From Epiperipatus broadwayi (lineage: Eukaryota > Onychophora > Udeonychophora > Euonychophora > Peripatidae), in assembly GCA_028023455.1 (NCBI GenBank), contig JAQFVV010000151.1, forward strand, positions 1,476,097-1,540,096: a stretch of 64,000 nucleotides of DNA, read 5' to 3'. Below the pieces are notes generated by a model, which saw nothing but the letters and a program-made list of their open reading frames with translations, ran no database searches and was not told the origin of the DNA. Made by a program: the position numbers and the translations under genes. Position 1 is the first letter of the stretch. Each line of letters opens with the position of its first letter. Below are positions 48,203 to 59,984 of the stretch, one piece after another.

Positions 48203-48506
48203 GTCTTTTCTCCAACTGACACAATGTATGATAAAATGAGCAACTTCCTATTCTAGCACCATCTATAGTATGTTTGAGTAATGTGTAATTACTAGATGTC
48301 AATGCATTTAAAAAATGCACAGCTGGATCACTTTCACTTTGAACCCAAGTGTCACTGATAAAGCCAAAATTCCAAAAACAATCTGGGATTAGGGATTTAA
48401 ATACCCTATCGAATAATTACTGAATAATCAAGCTTACTATAGATGGCATTACAGTTGAGAGCTGTTTATGTTTTATCATACATTGTCTGAACTGGAGAAG
48501 AATATG
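48203..48506. mobile_element. hairpin element built from the 88-bp repeat unit
   Basis: Left arm 48203-48300 (tctccaactgacacaatgta, tgataaaa, caccatctatagtatg, tttgagtaat) pairs with right arm 48410-48506. The centre (48310-48410: tttgaacccaagtgtcactg, ataaagccaaaa) is repeated once more, directly, at 48680-48770. Arms share the ccatctattgtaagcttgag motif with the intronic array at 4.7-5.5 kb. Confidence 0.65.
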
Positions 48507-50428
48507 ACTTATTATTATTAACATACCTAGCAAGGGGGAAAAGTGGTTACAATTAATAAACAACTGGAGGTACTAAAATATATAGTTACTGTCCTAAAGT
48601 CAGATCTATAGAACTGTTCAAACAGATCGTTTTAGGTTCAAAAACTTAGATTACTAGCTGTATGACTGCATTACTTCTAACTTTGAATCCCAAGCCTCAG
48701 TGATAAAGGCAAAAACCAGAACCCAGTCTGAGAATTTAAATATGCTACTAATATCTACCAGGATGAGTAGCTGATGGGTCATATGGTAGCATCTACAGCC
48801 AGAAATGTTATTTTGATTAATTCAACAATTAAAATTGATTACTTTCAATCTCCCAAAATTTATTTGATTTCCTGATTCACTAAATTTTTCCATAGGCTAC
48901 ACTATGCTCTGACTTGTCATCATAATGTCTTTCAGTGTGACGTTCCTTAATCTTTTTAAGTTATGATGAGAATTAATTGTATTTATCCATGTCCCAAAAT
49001 CGAAACTTAATAAAAATATATATATATAATAATAATTACTTGATGCTTTAGTGATTTGACACATTTACCCACTATTCTATGACCAGGACATTCAAGTTCA
49101 GATGGAACATGATTTTTTTTTCCAAGAAGCTTTAGATTTTTCTTTCAGGTAGACAACCTAAAGGAATACAATCATTTATTCACTTAAGAATAGAATTAGG
49201 AAAGAAACTATAAACTCTTACTACCTTTCCAACATTGGACAAATCTGATAAATATTCTCTTCTTTACTTTCTCAGCAGAAGGCTGCTGAAGAGACATTTA
49301 CTCTGCATTAGATTATTTAACTCTTCTGTGGACAATTAATTATATCACATTAATATTTACCATTGATTAATTGATTTTTCATATACATAGTTGTCAATTC
49401 AATGGTGTAATAAAAAATATATACACGTAGCAGCATATTTATTATAAAACATATCTTTAGAAATAAAATAAAAAATATGTTTAAGAATTTTAAAAAAAAG
49501 TTTTAATGTTACAGTATAAAGTATCGCATATTTCCTATCCTATACTACACTTATAAAAAATAAAATATACTTTAAAAAGAGTACATGAAAATACCACATA
49601 CTTATTAAAAAAATAATATTTTACAATTTAAAATCTAAAAAAATTGAAATAAAAAAACTTATTTTGCTATCATTATCAATGTAATGTAAAATAAACACCA
49701 AATATGATTACTCCCCCTACCTCTCCAATTACAACTTCCATCTAAAAACAATAATAAAAGTTAAAATATATATTATTATGTTAGAATATAATTGTTCAAC
49801 ATATGGAATACAGAAATGCAAAAACAATTGCTTCGTGTGCATCACTTTATGACTGAAATGTATCACGAGTTGGCCTATAGAAGAATTAAAAGACTTTTAT
49901 TGATTTTATTCAATACTGTATTGATTTCTATAAGATTGAGAAAGCTAGATTAAAAGAAACAGATTTAAAATATTGTACAACATCCATAATAGATAAAATT
50001 CCATTGACTTACGATTAGATCGACCCACAAACTTTTTATATTTGATTCCTATTATTTTATTCCCATTAAAAATATATATATTCGTTATATATTTTTTACA
50101 AAAATTAAAAATGAAATATTTTATATGAAAAAAAAAAATGTAATTAATTAAAAATAATGACTCTATTTGAAACTTTCTTCATCTTTACCTATAATTAAAT
50201 TAAATGTATATTCAGTAAAAAAAAAAAAAAAGACATTTAAAAATAAATTATATATAAATACTATGCTGAGTAAGGTTATACTATAATTACTTAAAATATG
50301 TGAAACAATTGAATCATGTGAAAATCTTTAAAATAAACTATACAACAACAAAAACAGCTTTAATGAACACACATATTGCTGATGCTTTATTTCTATGTAA
50401 TAATGTGATGCAGGGGCTTAATTAAAAT
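48507..50428. other. non-coding, with a partial SINE-D body
   Basis: 49085-49330 matches the SINE-D body at 43.9-44.1 kb (ctttcaggtagacaacct, aaatctgataa, cagcagaaggctgctgaag). The remainder, notably 49400-50330, is extremely AT-rich with homopolymers and nothing assignable. Confidence 0.45.
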
Positions 50429-50612
50429 TTATATTTAAATACAAGAATAGTATACATAGTTAAGCAATAGATGTAATTAGAGAGGATTTGGACCCAGACT
50501 TTCAAGCTCCCTTCAGTGGATGACTAAGGGAAGCTTGAAAGTCTGAGTTCAAATCCCCTCTAATTACATCTCACTTAAGTATATATACTACTCTTGTATA
50601 TAAATGATACAG
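50429..50612. repeat. large palindrome of tRNA-like SINE ends
   Basis: Arms of about 85 bp (50429-50513 and 50526-50612) around a 12-bp loop. Each arm carries the hammerhead-SINE 3' end: gactttcaagct, and GAGTTCAAATCCCC or its complement. Outer parts (acaagaatagtatacatag against the complement of ctacatata-type sequence) also pair, so the palindrome extends beyond the SINE into its flank. Confidence 0.75.
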
Positions 50613-51045
50613 ATTCAGCCTGTATTCTGCTCATCCCGCTTCTGTGCATTTAAATGGTCTTAGGATTCTACATATGAGATGTCAGAATGATTTATGGCCA
50701 CCATGGGCATGACAACAAAAATTGGCAACAAAGATTTTGAACATGCCATCATCACATGTTTAATTATATGAATGGCTGAAATGCTGGGAATGGAGAAGAC
50801 TAAAGCCTATCCATTAAAGTTTGAAGCGTTGCTATCTTAAATATAAACCAAGCACTGATTACATTTATATATGGGAAGTGGATGAATTAGACCAACTGAT
50901 GAGTGCTGGTTCAGCATGAAATACATATATTGGAGATCTTTTATCTTTTTCACATGTATGCGGCCATGTGCATTGGTTGTATAAGATGGAGTAGATGACT
51001 GAAGAGAGCTTGAAAATCTGGGTTCAAATCCCATCTAATTAAAAT
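50613..51045 (+). mobile_element. hammerhead-SINE, best-preserved copy (body, ribozyme, tRNA-like end)
   Basis: A body (about 50613-50890) shares a block with 13.48-13.56 kb. It is followed by a canonical hammerhead motif (50891-50934), a spacer with cacatgtatgcggccatgtg, and a tRNA-like end with an A-box-like GGTTGTATAAGATGG (50975) and B-box GGGTTCAAATCCC (50520 family; here 51020-51032). It ends at about 51045. The left boundary is uncertain. Confidence 0.7.
50891..50934 (+). ncRNA. type I hammerhead ribozyme motif, canonical core
   Basis: Helix I 5' strand CCAA (50892-50895); core CUGAUGA (50896-50902); helix II GUGCU/AGCAU, 5 bp with one G-U, loop GGUUC (50903-50917); GAA (50918-50920); helix III AUA/UAU with a 2-nt CA loop (50921-50928); cleavage-site A at 50929, giving an AUA triplet; helix I 3' strand UUGG (50930-50933). 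All invariant core positions are present. The very short helix III suggests it would work best as a dimer, as reported for hammerheads of animal retrozymes and PLEs. Activity is predicted, not shown. Confidence 0.75.
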
Positions 51046-51354
51046 GTATGATGTAATGTTAAAACAGAAAAGATAAAAGCATAAATTAGTGTTAAGTGGG
51101 TGGCAAGCAATTTAAAACTATCCCAGAGATGGTCAAATGTTATCTCTTTATTGCAATATTCTGATGCTTTGCTACTCTGTCCAATTCAAGCAACATATAG
51201 AATAAAAATCTGATTTACAACTTATTTTATAACAGCATTGCCATTTTATATATATATATGTGAGAAAGTAACTATGAAAACTCACTGAAATATAATAAAG
51301 ATAATACTAATACTCTATTTAATATTTTCAATGTTTTTTTTTTCTGGCCATCCG
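51046..51354. other. non-coding spacer
   Basis: Nothing recognised; a (TA)n run occurs near 51248-51259. Confidence 0.35.
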
Positions 51355-51850
51355 ATGTTAGTGCTGTCTTAAATTTACAAGAAGAAAGAATAAAATTAAG
51401 TGACTAGGCAAAACTATACTGCAACTAAGCAGACTCAACTTGCAGGTAACCCAAATTTGGATCATTACTTTAAGATTTAGAATCAGAAAAGCTTTCACAA
51501 ATGGGCATAAGCCAATAACTGACATGCTGAACAAATGTGGATTGTGAGATGGTTTTATAAAAATCCATAACTCTTTTGAAGTTGTTGTTTTTTTCAGAGA
51601 AGACAATACAGTTAGTGTTAGTATTGAGTTTAATTGATAAGACAAAAAAATAAAATCATGTAGACAGTTAAAAGTGCATTGTGACCAATCAGATTCGTAA
51701 GTAACCAAAATTTGGGTAGTTATTTGAAGACATGTAGTAGTCAAAAACTTTCACAAATGAATATAAGACAATAATTGTCATGTTCTAATAAATGTGAATT
51801 GGGAGATGGTTTGTAAAATTGCGTAATTCAAATTTATTTTTTGCAGAAGC
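51355..51850. repeat. two-copy tandem duplication, about 254-bp period
   Basis: gtaacccaaatttgg (51447) and gtaaccaaaatttggg (51701), with surrounding aataaaattaagtgac/aataaaatcatgtagac, ctttcacaaatg and tgagatggttt blocks, align over about 245 bp. The 128-codon minus-strand frame at 51358-51744 lies across the duplication and repeats itself (NPHLF.M.VIGL and similar), so it is not a gene. Confidence 0.75.
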
Positions 51851-53566
51851 AATACGGATAAATATCACTATCTATGAACAGATAAACTTACAATAATAGT
51901 TTAAACCTATACTTGTGCTGAAATTTTTTGTCCTGGGCAGCTTAGCTTATTTTGAATTGAAGGAAGTAAAACCAGAATCAGTTTAATCAACTGAATGATT
52001 TTTTTTTTTTTTTTTTTTGCTCAGTCTTATCATCTGATACTTGATTCCTCACTCTCCAAGACCATGACTAGATGATAAATTTATTAATCATGCCATAACA
52101 ATCTGCTAAGCATTACTTAAAAGGAGTGAAGTAATGTAAAACTTCATGAAATTCAAATCATCTTTTTTCAATAAAGAGTCAAGAAATACCTTCCAATATT
52201 ATATAATAAGTACTGATGAAAAACTGATTGATCCTCTCTCTAAGCTGCCTATAATTATATTTCGGAATCAATATTATGTACTGATATAGTTCAACTAATT
52301 GCCACAAAAAATTTAAGATAGCTAACATGCCTGGATCATGAGTTATGACATGAAATGTGATGATGTAACTTTAATCTATGGCAGAACAATGTTCTAACGT
52401 TTTACTGAAACATTTGGAATGATTCTGGGTATGGCAATAAATCCATGAGTTGAGATGTTTTCAAGTAGTTTGAAAGATTCTGTGATTTCCAGAGTAAGCA
52501 TTGAACATAATCTGATAGTACAGAAACCACTGTCACATTCCATGCCATAACTTGTGATCCACACAAGCTTCTTACCTTAAAATTTTTGTGGTGAATAGCT
52601 AAACTATGTCATTATGTAAAACATGTATTGATTCCAGAATGGTGCTGCAGGCATATTGGAGAGAACCAGTCACCTTTCCACTGGGACATGTCCATATTAG
52701 TCCTTTAAAATAATTGACTTCTTTTGAGATCCAATTCATATGATATATATGTATATGGCTTTGGTACATCTTAACGATGTAAGGAATTTCATTACTTTTA
52801 TGACATTCTAAGTACTAGAAGATTATGATTTAATTCTAAATATGAACTGCTAGATAGTGTTAAGAACTAATGACAAAGCAGCATTTATTATGACCAAGTG
52901 CATATATATGATTTGGATTTCAAGAGCCTATTGCTTGTCAAGCCTATTTCATGCAAAAAACCTAGCTTCCATTTCTACGAACAAGAACTGTCTAGGAGTG
53001 CGAAAGTAATCAAAGGAGATCTTGCAATTATGGGCAAACTGATCACTATTACTTTTTTGCTATAGCCGTCCTTAATAGTAAGTTTTGTGTTGTAGAATGT
53101 AGACAATCAGCAGGAATTTTATTCCTATTATGATATTCAAATTAATGCCCTTAATTCTCAGACCCCTTACGGTTTTTGAACTCAAACATACTTACCTGTC
53201 TAATTGTATAAACTGAATGCTAGATTAGCAGCATTTGTTGATCCTTTGGCAAAAGGGTGGTATACAATCACAGTTCATTTAACAATTAACTCTAAAATAT
53301 AGATGTTTTAAATAAATATCAAAAATAGAAAGCTATCCATAATAATGAGTAAGTAATAATTGAATGGTCACAATATTCCCTAGGCATGAGCAGAAAATAT
53401 TGTCTACATCATCATTAGTAACTACGAAGGTTAAATGAAGTTTGAAAAAAAAATTCAAAGAATGTTACAAAACAAAAGAAGTTAGAATTATTGTGCGTGT
53501 AATTAAAAGATGGAATATAACTGCATAAACACTCTCATTGATACAGTTCTTGAAAACCCTTTTGTG
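51851..53566. other. non-coding, nothing secure
   Basis: A weak inverted pair (ggatcatgagttatgacatg near 52336 against the complement of ccatgccataacttgtgatc near 52541) may mark an old foldback element. A long T run occurs at 51998-52017. Confidence 0.35.
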
Positions 53567-53690
53567 ATTTGGTGCAGCATTATAATGATGAATTCTAGAA
53601 CTCAAAAGTCTATGGATCATAGTTTACCGCGTCACTTCCGGTGCTTCCATTTCGTGTGAAATCACGAGCAGTTAAACGTTCAATTTATTT
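53567..53690 (+). mobile_element. SINE-T copy
   Basis: GATTTGGTGCAGCATTATAA, TTCTAGAACTCAAAAGTC, CGCGTCACTTCCGGTGCTTC and ATCACGAGCAG follow the SINE-T order. Confidence 0.65.
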
Positions 53691-54299
53691 TAGTTAGTGC
53701 AGAGAGGTGGTTGGCAATATGAGAGGCTCATGACTGCGCCGTATATTAATCTAAGTGATATATACACATATAAGAATTGTAATAATCAAATATTATTCTC
53801 TATTTGCAATATAAATGGTATATATAAATTCGTGATCAAAAAAATGGCATTCAAAACGAAAAATTCTAAATATTTTTAAAATTATTTGAACAAAGAAAAC
53901 AACATTCTTTCTTTAATCACTGATACTGTTATTCTGCAAAGTAATTCCATTCTTTAAAATGTTCTTTTTATAAAAAAAGAAAAACGCAAAAAAAAATTAT
54001 ATTGTATGTTAAAAATAAAATGTTATTTTTTTTAAAAAAATTCTCAATAATTGAACTTTAATATTAAAACAACAATAGAAAAAAATGGACTTTTGTCCAC
54101 AATGCTATGATAAAATTCCTAAAAATATATCGAAATTTTATAATATATAAAATTAATCATAAAACACATCGAGGACATATATCAAGATATATATGTAACA
54201 AAGTTGATTAATCACACACGAGCATGCAATATAATGTCTCTGAATTCACTCTTTAATTCTTAATGCGTTGATTGTATGTAAGTATAAATCCATTTAAGA
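53691..54299. other. non-coding, nothing recognised
   Basis: AT-rich; the frame at 53697-53879 is unassigned. Confidence 0.35.
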
Positions 54300-54480
54300 C
54301 CTTTTCTATAGTCACTTTTATAATGCATTAATTTTTTTTTTTATTTCTTGATACAATATTTTCCAATACTTTTGACTAATTCTGATGAAGACTGCTACTC
54401 AGTGGAAACTTAAAAAAATATTGTCAAGAAATAAATAAAATAATTAATGCACTGTAAAAACTCACTATAGAAATTACATT
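54300..54480. repeat. inverted repeat with hammerhead-like motif in the loop
   Basis: Arms 54300-54372 and 54412-54480 pair (ctatagtcacttttataatg, cattaatt, atttcttgatacaatattt). In the loop, plus strand, CTGATGA (54381-54387) is followed by AGACTGCTACTCAGTG and GAAAC, the same layout as the 23.5 kb motif. It looks like another detached PLE-type end. Confidence 0.55.
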
Positions 54481-55499
54481 ATATATACTCAAACATTTAA
54501 ATGAATAAATAACTGGTCACTCACATTAAAAAATAGAAAAAATCAATACTCATTTCCTCACTATACAGTATTTTCTTCCAGAAAAGAAATATAATGTTTG
54601 TATATACCATGATATGGAATAGTGACTGGAAAGGGGGAGGGGTCTTAAGTCCGTAATAAATTATATTAATAGCTGCCTAACTATTAGTATGATTCCCCAA
54701 GCTGGAATCCTTAAGCATACTTGGGAAATTTAAAAACAGTGGTAGTAAAATAAGCATAACGAGGACAAGAGATCATGTCTCCAGCAAAATGCAGTATTGT
54801 AAAAGAATAAGCATGGATAGAATTTATTCATTTTAATAGAGTAAAAAGCTTCACTATTTCATAGTAGAATTCTAAATATGGGATGCTAAAAACAGCTATG
54901 CTAAAAGGGTTGTAGAGTATGGCAAATTATCAACAACGATGATGATATTATCAATTGCCATAATACCCTATCGCATAGCTATCGTAATTTCTCTCTGAGC
55001 AAAGAATTTAGCCTATATATGTAATCAGAATAAATGATTATCCTACTACGATGTGAAAAACAGAAAATCACTTACATTAAGTGTAGGGAGCTTTATCAAC
55101 TATAAATACGGGTTACAAGATGTGGCAAACTGTCAAATGTGTCTGATGATACAGTTATTTTCTACATTGTGGTGAGATAGCTATAACCACTGCACATGGA
55201 ATAAGATTATTCAGAAACTCTTTCACAACAAATTATAATCTACCACTATCCAAAATGGATAACATTGAGAAAATCATTGTGGAAGTAGGAAAAATAATTG
55301 AACAAATCAGGAAATAATAGACAAAAGTCTACATGTATTTGAATGATTTCAAGAGCTTTGGCGATAAATTATGAAATGTTCTTTTTTTAAAAAATGATCC
55401 CATGAAGACATTTCTACATGGCATTAGAAAAGAGTGGGTTCCTTCATAAAACGTGGTTGACTTTTCTAGTTACATTTCTTTTTAGTAATTCTAAGGCAG
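54481..55499. other. non-coding, nothing recognised
   Basis: No repeat family or coding domain identified. Confidence 0.35.
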
Positions 55500-55630
55500 T
55501 ATTTCATTTTCTTATACTGAATGTTTCCTTCCTATGTAAATAGAGATTCAAACTCAGGATTTTTTAATCTATTCATCCTCTATTCTATCTCAAGCAAGCA
55601 ATACGCATCACTACACACACGTGAAAAAGA
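55500..55630 (-). mobile_element. SINE-D-like tRNA-derived remnant
   Basis: The minus strand has TAGTGATGCGTATTGCTTGC (A-box region) and CTGAGTTTGAATCTC (B-box), as in the SINE-D head at 9.2 kb. Confidence 0.5.
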
Positions 55631-55971
55631 TAGTGTAAATAAATTTTTGAACAAATACATGGGACACTAACGTATTTCAGGTCTTTTATATGTATATGCA
55701 TACTAAATTTTAAAATACAGTAATATGTTTATACAATCCAATATGAGAGCTGATAATATTTAAAATAAATTATGACTTACGAATTACTGAGAATAAATTT
55801 ACCCCAAAAGAATTAACTATCTTAAACCATCAAAAATTTGAAAGGTCATTAAAGGAGACATCAAAAGACAAACTTAGGCAAATGCAAAACAAAGCTAAAA
55901 CTTAAATTGTTAACGAAAACAATATATGAAAAGTAGCATTCATTACCTATCTTATAAATTATGCAGTGCTT

Positions 55972-56110
55972 TGTATAGTTTAATGCAGTGGTAAAGCGTC
56001 AGATTCTGGAGCGTAAAGTTCTGGATTGATTCTAGTTCTGGCACTTCTGGCGCTCAAACTTCTTACGAACTTTTGAGCAGTAAAGCCATTTGATTTTTTT
56101 TTAATTATGT
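55972..56110 (+). mobile_element. SINE-T copy, well preserved
   Basis: TAGTTTAATGCAGTGGTAAA (A-box), GCGTCAGATTCTGGAGCG, a B-box TGGATTGATTCTAG, TTCTGGCACTTCTGGCGCTC, then gaacttttgagcagtaaagc and a T-rich end. It is the best copy for the SINE-T consensus in this window. Confidence 0.75.
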
Positions 56111-56812
56111 GGTCGGCCATTAATCAGAAACTAGACAGATAACATGGTTTATACACTACTATCCAGTGTCCAATGATTATTCAAGCTTACAATAGATGGT
56201 CTTACGTAATTGAAGGAAGTCCTGCTTCTAAAAAAGATATAAAGAATTGGAATATTTTGACAATATATAAACTACTTCCCAATTGCTTTACGATTTTTAC
56301 ATTTTTTTAATATATCATCAGTAGTTTCTAGATCAATGGGCTACTTTTGTTAATAGACTAGGGACCAACTGGCTTTTTAAACTCAAGACAGTTACACCAC
56401 TAAAATATATTATTTGACTGATCATAGTACCTTACTATATTATTATTAAATCTAGCTGTGGCAAAAAACTTATAAAGAGGGAGCATTTGACATTAGTAAA
56501 AAATGGATGCGTTAAATTGTTAGAAATCATGAATTATAATCCACATGTAATAATTAACTTCCGTAGTATAAACATAAATTATGGCTAGTTCAAATCCAAT
56601 GCTTCTTCCTTGCTGATGAAAACCAATACCCAGAAAGAACTCTCTAAGTTAGGTTAACATTACTATTCAGCACCAGTGAATAGTCGAGTCTGCATTAAAT
56701 TAACATGTATCACAATATCCTTAATAAATGAAACAAATCACAGTCTATATAATATTATTTCTTTGCATTTAATTAGTCATCAATGATTAAGAAAAAATAA
56801 ATTGTTATAGCT
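56111..56812. other. non-coding with a single 88-bp-type repeat
   Basis: attattcaagcttacaatag followed by atggtcttac at about 56176-56205 is an inverted copy of the array unit of 4.7-5.5 kb. Otherwise nothing is recognised. Confidence 0.4.
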
Positions 56813-56859
56813 AAAGCAGTTTTCATATTGTTTTTTAAATCTCTCTATTAATTCAACAT

Positions 56860-57388
56860 ATACAGACTGCCATCATCGTCATCATCAACCATTATCAATC
56901 CACTGCAGGATGAAGGTCTCTGCAAGTTCAATCCATCTTTTCCGATCTTTAGCTTCTCTTCCCACATGACCCCTGCACCCTTTCTTATTTCATCCATCCA
57001 TCTCACATGTGGTCTCTTTCTGGGTCTTTTACACTATCTTGGAATCCAGTTTAAAATGTCAACTGTCCATCTATTATCATCTCTTCTAGCAATATGTCCA
57101 GCCCAACTCCACTTCAGTCTTTTAATTTTTTCAATGAGGTCAGTAACACCTGTTTGTTCTCTTACCCATACATTGCGTTTTCGATCTCTTCTTGTTACTC
57201 CCAACATGCATCTCTCCATACTTCTTTGAGTGGTTTGAAGTCTCTGTATTGCTCTTCTATTAAGTGTCCAAGTCTCAGATCCATAGTAAGAACTGGCAAA
57301 ACACATTTATTAAAAACCTTGAAATTAATCATAGAATTAAACTTGGTTGGAGTGCTTTTGGTAGAAATAACTTGATACAGACTGCCAT
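56860..57388 (-). mobile_element. RTE-type LINE, 5'-truncated, with 14-bp target duplication
   Basis: Minus-strand C-terminal reading YGSETWTLNRRAIQRLQTTQ, RSMERCMLGVTRRDRKRNVW, VREQTGVTDLIEKIKRLKWS, WAGHIARRDDNRWTVDILNW is the best preserved of the family. The 3' tail is a GATGAT-type repeat (complement at 56874-56890). Perfect direct repeats atacagactgccat at 56860-56873 and 57375-57388 flank the 501-bp insertion. It contains only the C-terminal part, so it is dead on arrival. Confidence 0.85.
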
Positions 57389-57645
57389 ACTGTTCTTTAA
57401 ATCTCTGCTATTAATTCAACATATACAGAATGTCTCAAGAATCCAGTATCCTACAGTTAGAGAATATTTTGATATTCTATAGACCACAATATATCTGAAA
57501 AAAGAAAGAATTGAACCATAATTTTACTCATACAAATTGAAGTTATCCTTAACAATAGTCAAACAAATTTGTCCATAATGTTGTTTTCAAATAATTAATA
57601 ATAATTCCAACACCATTGAAATAAAACTACTATATAAAAATAAAT
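57389..57645. other. non-coding spacer; duplicated target sequence
   Basis: 57388-57428 repeats 56827-56868 (ctattaattcaacatataca), so the RTE landed in an existing tandem duplication of about 55 bp. Confidence 0.5.
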
Positions 57646-58205
57646 ATTTTCTTTATTATTGAACGGGTTTTCATACTATATTAGAGCCTTTTCTAATACA
57701 ATCACTATCTATCAATCCTCCCTCTAACCTTCATTTTACATAATCATTTTATGTAATCATATAACCTACTTACATATATACATATTCCCCTGTCCCCCCT
57801 TTTTCTATATACATATTTTTATAAAATAAATAAAACTACATTCATTATAATTCAACAATTGTATACATATGTTATATACCATAAATTATATATTACATTA
57901 ACTTCATTAAATTAATTATGTTCACAGAACTAAATCATATATCATTTCTCATATATTTCTACTAACCATATCCTCAAATACAACTTTATTTATTTATAAT
58001 TAAGTAATTATTTACATTAACTAATTATTTACATATATCATATATATTAAGTTAAAAAACAAATCAATCATATATTAAATTTTCCAATTAGTCTTTAATG
58101 CTCATTTACTACTCAACTTTGGAGATCCTTTAACTAAATTAACACATCTACTCATGTTCTCTTTAATGTATACTGTCTCATAATATTTCCTTCTATTATA
58201 ATCTT

Positions 58206-58454
58206 TTAACATATTTTATAACTTCTATAAACTTCAATACATCTCATTCTATGACCAGTATTCAAATAATAAACATATGGTCCTGAATTCATATCCTTCC
58301 TATCAATAGTACTACTATGCTCCTTTCCCCTTTTTGTTTTCCCTGTTTGACCTATATATATCTTATTGCAACTCCTACATATTATTTTATATACTAATCC
58401 TATTTTATTTTCTTTATTATTTTCTCTCTTCACATTTGATATCCATTTTTCCAA
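58206..58454 (-). pseudogene. PLE-2 GIY-YIG endonuclease
   Basis: LVYKIICRSCNKIYIGQTGK, then KEHSSTIDRKDMNSGPYVYY and LNTGHRMRC. The GIY-like VYK and YIGQT, the cysteine pair and the H....R region are all kept, so this domain is better preserved than in PLE-1. It ends at residue 82 by a frame break before the C-terminal glutamate/asparagine region could be checked. Confidence 0.75.
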
Positions 58455-58469
58455 TCATTTACTATTTTT

Positions 58470-58727
58470 CTAAGCAATTCTTATATTCTCACTCAACTTC
58501 CCTTTTCCTAAAATCTTATACACATCTTTATAAGGTATTGATATCCATTTATTATTTATCTGTGATATACATATATTATTTATCTGTCCATCTTTATTTC
58601 TATTTTCCTTTTTTCTTTCCTCATAATTTACTTTATCTTTACTCTTACTATTCAAAACTCTTCTAATATCTTTTTTATTATATCCCATCTTCACATAATC
58701 CTTTTCTATATTCATTTTTTGTTTCAT
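58470..58727 (-). pseudogene. PLE-2 linker between RT and endonuclease
   Basis: An 85-residue lysine-rich segment (VKMGYNKKDIRRVL, WISIPYKDVYKILGKGK) that aligns in position with the segment before the endonuclease in PLE-1 (IFKGIYKKLVREKLL). Connecting region of the PLE polyprotein; no separate function is known. Confidence 0.6.
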
Positions 58728-59033
58728 TCCTTTTTATCTATAGTAAGTCTATCATTCTTTATTTTAAACCCCTTTAAAACTGACATCTTCTGTGACCAAG
58801 GTTGGTACGAACTAGGATCAATTATTCCTCTAATTTCAACATCTTTAATATACTGTTTCACCTCTATTTCATTTTCCTTATTTCTATTCAAATAAATATC
58901 CAAATATTTTAAACCTTTTTATTTCTTTTCCATTGTAAACTTAATATTATATATATTATCATTCAATTCATTAAATATTTTTAATACACTCCTATTTCCA
59001 ATAACAATTATATGATCTACAAACCTATAATAT

Positions 59034-59487
59034 TTAATTATTTCTGTTTTTTATATATTTTCCTACTATATTTTTTTCCAAATTATTTATATATATCAAT
59101 GATAATAATCCACTTATTGAACATTCTATAATCCATCCTTTTTTAGTGCTCCAAAACCTATCCTTATATTTAAAATACAAACTGTCACTTATCATCATGC
59201 TTCCTTTATAACCATTATTTAAATATTCTTCCACTTTTCTCTATCAGACTTATAACTAACTTTATACTTTCATCTCTAGGAACACTTTGGTACATTTTTT
59301 CTACATCTAATGAAGCATTCAAACTATTCCTATTTAACTTAATATTATTTAATTCCATAACAATTTCTTTTGAATTTTTAATACGATACATATCATATCC
59401 AATTACATCTACTATCTTTTTATATATTATTATACATAAATTCTTAAGAATATGATTGTCAAAATTTACAATTACTCTTGCAACCAT
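59034..59487 (-). pseudogene. PLE-2 reverse transcriptase remnant in two frames
   Basis: 59487-59215 carries ARVIVNFDNHILKNLC (fingers) and ASLDVEKMYQSVPRDES (motif A). 59234-59034 carries MISDSLYFKYKDRFWSTKKG and WIIECSISGLLSLIYINNLE (motif B equivalent). The two frames overlap by 20 bp at a frameshift. Further 3' (59030-58990) a RFVDHIIVI-like motif C can be read with D changed to H. Not functional. Confidence 0.7.
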
Positions 59488-59525
59488 ATCTTCTTTATGT
59501 GTTTTTATTTTCCCAATAGATATGG

Positions 59526-59984
59526 ATGATAGTTGCTTTATTTCAATTGTGTTGGAATTATTATTAAATTGAAGTTAACAAGAACCTGCATCAAAATTGG
59601 GTAAAGTATGCCCAGACAGATAGCCAATAGTGCAATACTCTTAGAGTAATTTTGATTCAAAATTTAAAGCACGAGATCCATCTGCTATAAACAACATATT
59701 ATTCTTTCAGTACCAGTCAAAGTGATACAAAGATTCAAGTCTTGCTAATTGTAGTAGTAGTTCAAATTCTATACCAGAAGAGAAGTATTAGATAGAAAAG
59801 CATCCATTAAAATTTACAAATAACATCCATATAAACGGTAGGGCTTCAGAAGTTAAGTGATAATAAGATTACATATAAATATCACCAAATGTTTGACCAG
59901 TGACCTATCATTTTTATCATGATCCACTGATATACTAATTCAACATGGTGAAGGTAAGATGCTGCATTGTTCTATGATGCTAGA
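59526..59984. other. non-coding, nothing recognised
   Basis: No family assigned; possible SINE remnants near 59720-59780 are too weak to call. Confidence 0.3.

Larger units (their letters stand above)
57650..59525 (-). mobile_element. PLE-2, Penelope-like element, minus strand
   Basis: RT fingers and palm (59487-59034), linker (about 58950-58470) and GIY-YIG endonuclease (58454-58206) occur in PLE order, in frames broken by shifts and stops. The protein pieces are close to PLE-1 (SVPRDES, GWIIECSISGLLSLI, SRDMYRIKNSKEI-like). No hammerhead core was found at its right end; the left end (about 57650-57720) is not paired with the right. Confidence 0.75.

Noticed and set aside
51358-51744. A 128-codon open frame as a gene.
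   Set aside because: It runs across a 254-bp tandem duplication and repeats itself; composition is low-complexity hydrophobic.
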